DNA of 64,000 nucleotides from the NCBI GenBank assembly GCA_015178975.1, contig WHVD01000110.1, positions 62,001 through 126,000 of the forward strand, written 5' to 3'. Shown here one piece after another: positions 56,411-64,000 of the stretch; the first letter of the stretch is position 1, and each line of letters opens with the position of its first letter. The notes beneath the pieces are model-generated. The model was not told the origin of the DNA and did not search any database. It saw only the letters and a list, made by a program, of their open reading frames with translations. This DNA is from Hysterangium stoloniferum. Lineage: Eukaryota; Basidiomycota; Agaricomycetes; Hysterangiales; Hysterangiaceae. The translations under genes were made by a program, and so were the position numbers.

Positions 56411-57590
56411 GTGCCTCCCAGGTCGAAGAGCTATGTCAAAGAAGGTGTCAAAGGATGCTTGGGACTCCTCCCCATGTGTCCTGTGAAGAACCTCCGAGGT
56501 GCAGGATAGCGTTTCCCCAGGCGAGATGCTTGGTGCGAAAGGAAAGGACAATGTCCTCCTGCTTCAAAATGTCATTGGCAGATGTCAACCCATCCAGCTT
56601 CTGAATTGAGGAGACCCAACGACCATAGGCCTTTTGGCACATTCAAATGATGGCATGAACACGATCAGCAGAGGCAGCTGTAATGTGGGCGATGAGAGGG
56701 ATCTGGTGGTGCAGTGATGGCAGGGTAGGAGTGGGAGGTGGTGCGTGGCTCGCATCTCCACCAGAGGGAAGTCCTCCCGGGGTGTCAGAATCTGACAACA
56801 GATGTTCCAAAAGGTCGACCAGGTCCACAGCTGAGTGAATTGGCACATGCTCAGGAAGGACACAAGTGGAGTCCACAAGCAGGGACCGAAACATGGAGAG
56901 CTCAACCCGTTCAATGTCCTCCGCTAAATGCAGCTGTTCCTTAGTGTGAAGAGTGGTGGAAGTTCTGACTGTTCTATATACAAAGAAATGAGTAGAATAG
57001 GAGGAAGGATGATTTGAGTGGAGGCCCTGACTGTTATAGTTTGAGGCCAGAAGTGTTCACTAGCTCAGATAATGCTACCTATGTGGTAGCTGATATGTTA
57101 CCCTGATCACCGCTTGCTCGTTTGTGTCTTACGAGTGGTGGTGCTTGGGTAAAAGTGTGTCTGAGTTCTAACTATCGGCGCTAGAATACATAGGTCTGGT
57201 GCGTATGCACCCACAAGAGTCAATGTACCGAATGCACAGGTTGTTGAACTAAATATATGCGTATAATAAAATAGAGAGAAAATAGAAATAATAATGGAAA
57301 TATAGTGTGGGCTCGTCCAGACTATATTTCGGAGTATATTTCACAGTACCTCTCACACTTAGAGTCGTTGATGTGTAAGTAAAGCATACTCATGCAGTCT
57401 GACAGTGTGAGAGACCCACTATACCCTTAGATATGCCCTTTAAGAAGGAGTTGCCGCAAGGTTGGCCCCAGTCACATTAGTGTGCATCCCACAGTGAAAA
57501 TGTCAGAAGGGTAGTTAATGGAAATGTGCATCCAACCTGCCTGTGAGAAATGAGCCAAGTCGGCCATGTCCTGAGAGTGAGGGGAAGAAG
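56411..57590 (-). pseudogene. Degraded minus-strand coding sequence of unknown family, interrupted by an LTR
   Basis: On the minus strand the flanks of the LTR at 56945-57357 join into one degraded protein: DCMSMLYLHINDSK, then EQLHLAEDIERVELSMFRSL, a Pro/Ser-rich middle (PTPTLPSLHHQIPLIAH) and YGRWVSSIQKLDGLTSANDI. There are stops at about 56643 and in the upstream part. I do not recognise the family; a repeat-associated gene is possible. Confidence 0.45.
56945..57357 (-). repeat. Chimeric A/B solo LTR (413 bp, TSD cttag)
   Basis: Exact cttag at 56940-56944 and 57358-57362. From 56945 to the gtgtctgagttctaa near 57156 it follows LTR A in reverse (ctatatacaaagaaatgag, gctacctatgtggtagctg). 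From there to 57357 it follows LTR B in reverse (tacataggtctgg, gttgttgaactaaatatatg, cagtacctctcaca). Confidence 0.85.
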
Positions 57591-58231
57591 TGTGAAGGGT
57601 ATGCATATATGCATGATTGGACAGTGGAATAATATGCATATTATAGTACTTTATTATCTAGTTTCTATTCCTTTTCTTTAATTCTCTATATCCTTCAAGC
57701 ATACCCATATTTCTTAGTTCGAAGTCTTGTGTATACCTATGGGCACTCTCGGTGCCAAAAGACAGACACCTTTTTACCCAGCAGACACCACCTCGTAATG
57801 ACCCAGACGTTGAATAGCGAGAGGTGTCAAGGGTAACGTCTCAGCTACTTATAAAAGTAGCAACTTCTTGCATACTAATAATCTTTGGACTCGAACCGCA
57901 AAGGTCGAGTCCCACTCTCAAGTCTTTGTGCTCGTCGACACTCTAGTCGATTCGCGCTGCTATATCTCTACCCTTGATAATCAGTCTTTCGCTGATTATC
58001 TTTCTTACTTCTAGCTACAAGTTGTACCGTAAAGGTCAACTCTTCTTTTCTCTGGTCCTTATCATCACGAGCAACTGTACAGTTGCTCTTGTGACGTGTA
58101 GTGCGTCTTTTACTAGTACTATCAGTCTAGTAAGCTACAGTATTGTACAGAATGGTCAATACTTAATAATAGTAGTTGAATAAATACTATTCTTTGTACA
58201 TTGAGCGGTCAGAATCTATCGACTCTTCACA
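57591..58231 (+). repeat. 5' LTR of the family C element (641 bp)
   Basis: It runs from tgtgaagggtatgcatata to cgactcttcaca. It is the sister of the solo LTR at 17814-18455. The flank before it is agaag; the matching duplication would lie beyond the window. Confidence 0.88.
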
Positions 58232-58232
58232 G

Positions 58233-58248
58233 TGGTGATCCGGGCTGG
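58233..58248 (+). other. tRNA-type primer-binding site candidate
   Basis: TGGTGATCCGGGCTGG starts one base after the LTR. It begins TGG, as expected for pairing with a tRNA CCA end. The same sequence with few changes follows the LTR at 4110 in reverse. I cannot name the tRNA. Confidence 0.55.
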
Positions 58249-58308
58249 ACTGTTCTTTTTCTACAAAGAAAGATCTTATTATTGGACTACTAAAACCCGA
58301 ACACACGA

Positions 58309-60870
58309 ATGACTACGGGCAAGAACCAAACACCTAGGTCTTCATCAGCTCCGAGTAGCTCCATGCCTCATCAAAAATCCGCTAATTTGGAACCACCCCG
58401 TAACGTCACTTTGAGGAAGTCTTCGTCGACTCTCCAAGGATCAACTCCTCTGGAGGATCCTTCTGGAGTAGTAGCGGAATCGTCAACGAACATTCCACCC
58501 GACCCACCTGAAGAACACTCGTCACCCGGGCAGTTGAACGCCCCTGGAGTCAATGTTGAGCCTGGTCAAGCACCCATGCCCGTTCTCAATTTCCCTCCGA
58601 GACAGGTTATTCTCAAGCAGTTCCTCGGAGGTCATATCATTTATGCTCAGCCCATCGACTTACAATGGGATATGTACTACACCAATCGAATCTCCGAGGA
58701 TCTGGTTACTCCCTTTGTAGAGGAGTACAATACGGATTATCCCATTTTACCAGTGACTGTAGCAGTTTGGTTAGGTCATTACCAGGTGATCCTATCGGCG
58801 CGAGATTTATTCACGTGACCAGGGAACCTTGAGGACTTGACCCGATCGATTCCCGAATGGTCGAACGAGGTGACTACCACTACGGAAGGAGGAAGAAGGA
58901 TTCTCAAGCGGGAGGTGTTTTCTCCATTCTTTGAAGCACTTCGTATGCATGATGATGCGTTACAGATCCTGCACGTCCTGCTCAGTGGAGATCATGTTGT
59001 GCCTAAGGTTGACTACCAGTACATGTACATCCACATGTTGGAGGAGTCTCTCAATGGAGTCACGCCAAATCTGCCGTTTGCATACTTCACTTTAAGGGGT
59101 CGGCTGAAGCGAAATCAAAGAAGACTCGATAAGATGGTTTTAGAGGTACTCCTCCCCTATAATGACTCAATACAGGTCCCCGATTCGCCTATCTCCATGA
59201 CTAATTCGTTCGTTCGCAACCTAAATGGGTCTCCAGATACTCGTTTCCTACGTTCTCTCAACTGTCCTGTGATAATGGAGGACTTTCCGCTGGACTTGAG
59301 GACACAGGTGATAGAACGCCTTCAAGAAAAGAGGATTGAGGTCTGTGCTCCCTTTCATCAACCTCAGCTGCGTTGACTCCTGAACACGATGGAGATCGAG
59401 AGACAAATCGCGATGGAACCCGGTCCCACGCCTTTTCAGGGAGATCCTCACTCTCACGTCGCATTTGAGGGAGTTTCCAACAGCCCTAACGTCGGAAACG
59501 AGGTGACCACTGTCAGAAACCGATTGGTCACCAGCAAGGGTCGACCATCCTTCTCTACAGTGTTCACTGAGGGTATAGCTGGCCCAGTCACTGGTCGAGG
59601 ATTGCTGAACCCAGACGGTCCCCGCCATTCTCTGCCGATCACTTCGAATCCCTTCTTGCCATCAGGAGGACCCCCTAGTGATTCATCCGGGAGTTCGAAT
59701 ACTTCAGACCGAGGAGGGAACTCGGGACGTGGGGAGTGCCACAATGGAGTGCCTAATACCCCTTTTCGAACTCCGATGCGGTCTCAAGCTAGCGCGCTTA
59801 TTGATGACTTACCTAAGGACAAGAAGATCACTCTTAACACCAATGACCTCAAGATCAAATGGTCTGACCTCCCTGAATACGATGGAGCCCAATCCAAGGC
59901 CTTGGATTATATCATGGACATCATGAGTCTGGCGGAGATATCAGACTCTTTGAGTGTGATGTTAGGAGTTGCTCTGCCAAGACGACTCATGGGAAATGCT
60001 AAGGTCTGGTGGAGCACCCTAGACCGTGAGCATCATACTGAATTCAGTCAATCTCATGGGTCATTTCTCTGGGGCATTGTGGAAGGATTGCTTGGAACTC
60101 ACTGGCGTGAATCCTTGGCCTTAGAATGGGAAGCCATGAAATTTCGACAAGCTGGTCACGATCGCGAGACACCCGTCCACTATATCCAGCGGAGAGTTAA
60201 ACTCTATCATTTCCTGTACGGGTTCCACCAGGACAGAGGAGATGAGACACGCAGACTCATTCTCACGCTGCCTATGGAATGGCTCTACCTTCTTCAAGGA
60301 CAACCCATTGACGATATCATGAGTTTGCAGACTTATGCTAATAACCTGCAAGAAGCTCTGATTAACGCTTGGGTCCAAACACACCGGGAACGTTACAGGT
60401 TCCAGAAACTGCGTGTAATGTTATCAGAGGGTCAGGAAGTGGATTTTAGAGTCACCAATGACTTCTCTTCACCTAACCATGTTCTCGTTAGTGAGACTAA
60501 TGAGAGAGGCTCGACAAGAAGGACCGTCCCTGACGTCGCTAATCCAACGCAGGGAAAGCGTCATGGAAAAATGTTCTTTGAGAGGAGTAACAAGAAGAGC
60601 TCGGTCAAACCCACCAAGGAATGTTGGATATGCGGAAGTCCGGAGCATTTCAAGATAGATTGCCCCCACGCTGGCAAAATGTCTCATTATGTCTCTATCA
60701 ACAAATGCTCTGCACAGGATATGTCGGAGGAAGCTGAGGAGCAAAGGTTATATGAAGCGGTTCATGGACTATCTATACAAGGACAAGTAAATAGCTCTGA
60801 TGATGAATTGACTTTTGTTTCCATTTATGTGCCCCGAGTCGGAGACAAATTAGTAAGGGAGGAAGATTGA
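58309..60870 (+). pseudogene. gag of the family C element
   Basis: An 854-codon stretch in one frame from MTTGKNQTPRSSSA to a CCHC knuckle CWICGSPEHFKIDC (about 60622-60663) and an acidic tail. A capsid-like core lies around 59860-60420 (KWSDLPEYDGAQSKALDYIM; WWSTLDREHHTEF). TGA stops occur at 58816-58818, 59374-59376 and 60868-60870, all in frame, and similarity continues past each. The long N-terminal extension before the capsid (about 500 residues) is more than most Ty3/gypsy gag proteins have. Confidence 0.85.
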
Positions 60871-62180
60871 ACGACTAGTGAAGCTCTTCCGTCTGAAGTT
60901 TATGTATCCATACTCGCCGCAGATTTCTTCGAAAAGGGAGACCGGTTGAGTGCTCATCGGCAGGACCTTGAAGGCCTGACCAAGAAGTACCGTCAGACTG
61001 GAGATTCTCACAAACAAATCAGCTTGAACTCGCTCTGTTTGCCTAGAGCTGATGTTGACACATTCCCATTTGATCCCGGAAACCCCCCCGACTTACTACC
61101 GTACGAGGACTCGGATTCGGAGGACAGCGACAATGATCCGGTATTGGATTCCCCTTCAAAGCATATTCCTTGTCGAAGTGAGCGCAGGAACGTAAGCTTG
61201 TCCCTGCGCAAGGAAAGTAAGAGACGTAGAATCCAATACCCTCATCCCAGTCGACTGATGAAGGAGGATACTACGATCCTTTATCGAAAACGGGATCCCC
61301 CCAGTGGTTACTCTAGCATAGGAGTTGCAGCGCTCCATGTTTTCGGTCATGTAGGAACTCCCGACTCACCCGAACGCGTTAAAGTCCGAATGGACATGGG
61401 AGCGGATCTTTCCCTTATATTGGAGGAATTCTACAAGGGGCTGCAGGTGTGAGGAGTATGCTTTTACCACAGTTTCATTGTGGTAAAACACTCCTTTTAT
61501 TTTATTTATATTTTACATATTCTATTCATATTTTTCTATCTTTCATATTCTTCGAATATTGCATATTTCATTAGTTCAAAGCATTGTGTATACTTGTGGG
61601 TGCACTCAGCACCAATTAGAACTCAGACACACTTTTACCCAAGAACCACCACTCGTAAGACATAAACTAGGTCTACTACGAGTGGTGATCAGGGTAACGT
61701 GTCAGCTACTACATAGGTAGCAATATCTGAACTACTGAACACTTCTGGCCTCAAACTATAACAGTCAAGGCCTCCACTTGAACCATCGCACTCGTTGACT
61801 CCTTCGTCATCTCGTGCTCCTTCTCTCACTTTCTCTTGTATTGCACCGAATAGGTCAATATCCTTCCTTTCTACTCATTTCTTTGTATATAGAACGGTCA
61901 GAACTTCCGCCACTCTTCACAGCAGGGCATATATAAGTTGAAACAAGGACTCAAGTTACGTCTAATCCAGCTCACGGGTAACGCTAAGGTTATCGGATAT
62001 GTTAATATTCCTATTTACCTGGAGGACGACAGTGGAACGTTACTGAAGTTCGCAGCAGAAACTTATGTCGTTAGAGGAATGACGGTGCCAATTCTTTTAG
62101 GAGAAGACTTCCATATTAATTACAAAATTGATACTCTAAGAGATCAGCCGTTGGGATCTAGACTTATTCTCCCGGGATGA
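60871..62180 (+). pseudogene. Protease region of the family C element, split by a solo LTR
   Basis: Frame continues with a charged linker (DSDSEDSDNDPVLDSP). An aspartic protease-like core follows: RMDMGADLSLILEEF, with Asp-Met-Gly where Asp-Ser/Thr-Gly is usual, then the LTR at 61448-61921, and KVIGYVNIPIYLED and TVPILLGEDFHINY after it. Leaving out the LTR and one gcagg copy keeps the frame. A further TGA is at 62178-62180. Confidence 0.8.
61448..61921 (+). repeat. Family A solo LTR (474 bp, TSD gcagg)
   Basis: Exact gcagg at 61443-61447 and 61922-61926. Termini tgtgaggagt and actcttcaca. Just inside the 5' end is a perfect 10-bp hairpin, ttttaccaca (61462-61471) and tgtggtaaaa (61479-61488), with a 7-nt loop. 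It is the complete reference for family A. Confidence 0.94.
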
Positions 62181-64000
62181 CAGGGTTTTATTCCAGCCAG
62201 TTCTTCTAAGGAACCTCAACCTTTGACCTTCACCGTCAATAAGGCCCCTTTCGGGAAGCATGAGAAGGAGCAACCCAAGCTCACCTCTCTCCCCGATAAA
62301 GGCGTGGGTACTGAAAGAGTCGCGCGAGCCTTGGAGGATTGCACTATCAATCCAGAGTCAGCCAGACTAGTGCCCATTTTTGTTGAAGATCTAAAGGGCG
62401 AGGAGTGGATTGTTGAAGGAATTGTATTGCAAAACGAGGACGGTTCCATATTAGCCACACCAATCACAGCAATTTCAAGGAATAGTGCGGCAGTACCCTT
62501 AGCCAATCCATCACTAACCCCTAAGACTATCCGATGAGGGGAGACAATAGGGATAATTCATGACCCCGCTCTTTGGGCTCACAAGCCCAGGTCACTTGAG
62601 GAGAAAGGTTTAATGGCAGCAGGCGTGACCAAGATCGCACACCTTATCGAAAGTCTCTCTCAACTTGAGGAGGACCATCAATTCGCCTCAGAGTGGCCTA
62701 AGCCACCTGTTGAACCAGAGATTGCGGACGATTTCGAACCGCCTGGTCCTAAGATGGCTGCAGTGGCTGATAATGAGAAATTTGCCTCAGAGGATCTTCA
62801 CAAGCTAGTCAACTTGGGACCAGATATACCAACGGAGGTCCTGCCACGTCTCAGATCAGTTTTGACTGAGAACGTTAAGGCTTTTGGAGTCGACGGACAG
62901 TTAGGGCCAGTGGAATGTAGAGTCCCTGTCCCCTTGAAAGAGGGCGCCCAGCCCATATCCATGCCTATGTTCCCTTCGTCCCCTGCCAATAGGAGAATTA
63001 TAGATGAGCAAATGGATACCTGGTTCGAACAGGGTGTCATTGAGCCATCTAAAAGCCCCTGGGGGGCACCAGCCTTTGTAGTATATCGCAATGGTAAACT
63101 GCGGGTGGTCATCGACTATCGGAAACTTAATCATCTCACTGTTCCAGATGAATTCCCTTTACCACGTCAATTGGAGATCATGCAGGCGCTGTCGGGATCA
63201 AATGTTCTTTCTTCTTTCGATGCGCTAGCTGGGTTTACTCAATTAGAAATGTTGGAGGACGATAAGCCCAAAACAGCCTTCAGATCTCATAGAGGGCTGT
63301 GGCAATTTAAAAGGATGCCGTTCGGGCTCAGAAACGGCCCCTCCACATTTCAGCACGTCATGCAAACAGTTTTAGCACCCTACTTGTGGATTTTTTGTTT
63401 AGTCTACATCGATGACATAGTCATATTCTCTAAGAACTGGGATGATCATTTGCTTCACCTGAATCAGGTGCTTGGCGCTATCGCTTTGGCTGGTATCACT
63501 CTCTCTCCCAAGAAATGTTTTATCGGATATAATTCGATCTTGTGTTGGGTCATAAAGTATCCAGGTTGGGTTTTTCGACCCATCAAGAGAAAGTTCGCAC
63601 TATATTGGAACTGGCCCCACCCACTAAGGTTTCTGAACTACAACGGTTCCTTGGAATGGTCCTTTACTTTTCGGCGTATATACCATTCTATTCATGGATG
63701 GTGTCCCCTTTATTCTTGCTCCTAAAAAAGGGAACACCCTGGACGTGGACCGCTGAACATGTCCGAGCTTATGTGATGTTAAAACTGCACTAGGATCAGC
63801 ACCAGTGCTGGGACATCCAGTTAGTGGGATGCCCTATCGATTGTATACGGATGCTTCGGATTTTGCCTTAGGTTGTTGTCTCCAACAAGTCCAGAAGATG
63901 GCTTTAGGAGACTTGATGGATATTAAAATCTATGCCCAAGCCAAATTAGCTTTTGACTGTGCACAGGATGTGCCATCCTTTGTTCATTGGTACAAAACCA
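62181..64000 (+). pseudogene. RT and start of RNase H of the family C element
   Basis: Linker to a TGA at 62535-62537, then the RT: VEPSKSPWGAPAFVV-type motif (IEPSKSPWGAPAFV), VVIDYRKLN, FDALAGFTQLEM, MPFGLRNGPSTFQHVM and the catalytic VYIDDIVIF (YIDD codons 63405-63416). The thumb ends KKCFIGYNS, then the frame shifts near 63538 (continuing LGHKVSRLGFSTHQEKV) and again near 63785. RNase H begins LYTDASDFALGC at about 63844 and continues to the window edge. Confidence 0.87.

Larger units (their letters stand above)
57591..64000 (+). mobile_element. Ty3/gypsy element, family C, 5' part (runs off the window)
   Basis: 5' LTR, primer site, gag, protease, RT and the beginning of RNase H in order. 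One reading frame runs from 58309 to about 63540 with five TGA stops and one inserted LTR, and later frameshifts. No integrase or chromodomain is in view because the window ends at 64000. Confidence 0.9.

Noticed and set aside
57890-57935. ggactcgaaccgcaaaggtcgagtcc looks like a tRNA T-arm
   Set aside because: It is part of LTR C and repeats in the solo LTR at 17814-18455; no cloverleaf could be folded around it.

Overview
The window reads as nuclear DNA of a filamentous fungus, most likely a mushroom-forming basidiomycete. The genes are single-copy and cut by many short introns (about 45-75 nt). The families are typical fungal housekeeping ones, and the repeats are Ty3/gypsy retrotransposons with short LTRs. 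I cannot name the species from sequence alone.

Layout. 103-2554: a TTC39/IML2-like TPR protein (+). 3155-21399: a nested block of LTR retrotransposons holding two copies of one chromodomain-bearing Ty3/gypsy element (family D). Copy 1 lies on the minus strand at 5004-13219 with both LTRs and a caatg target duplication. Copy 2 lies on the plus strand at 13487-21399, 5'-truncated and decayed. Both carry an antisense accessory gene with its own TATA box and a Gal4-type six-cysteine motif. 22471-24177: an HDAC-like deacetylase (+). 27560-28990: a TEA/ATTS transcription factor (+). 28991-36516: gene-poor, with a 5'-truncated LINE at 33738-34734. 36517-38462: an MFS drug:H+ type transporter (+). 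38869-39421: a non-coding poly(A) retroposon. 39473-44760: a GH38 alpha-mannosidase (+). 45261-46858: an OXR1-type TLDc protein (+). 48472-49289: a hypothetical protein (-). 49717-51457: an aldo/keto reductase (+). 52272-64000: a second repeat block with solo LTRs nested in one another and the 5' part of a different gypsy element (family C, 57591 to the window edge).

The cellular genes do not form an obvious cluster; they look like independent neighbours. The repeats are the most informative part. Exact 5-bp target duplications let the order of several insertions be reconstructed. Family D carries an 11-nt primer-binding site exactly complementary to the predicted 5' end of its own RNA, which points to Tf1-type self-priming. 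All traceable nonsense mutations in the family C reading frame are TGA, as expected from CpG deamination.

Limits: gene ends and splice sites were read by eye. Introns were inferred from GT-AG signals and continuity of protein similarity. No database search was run.
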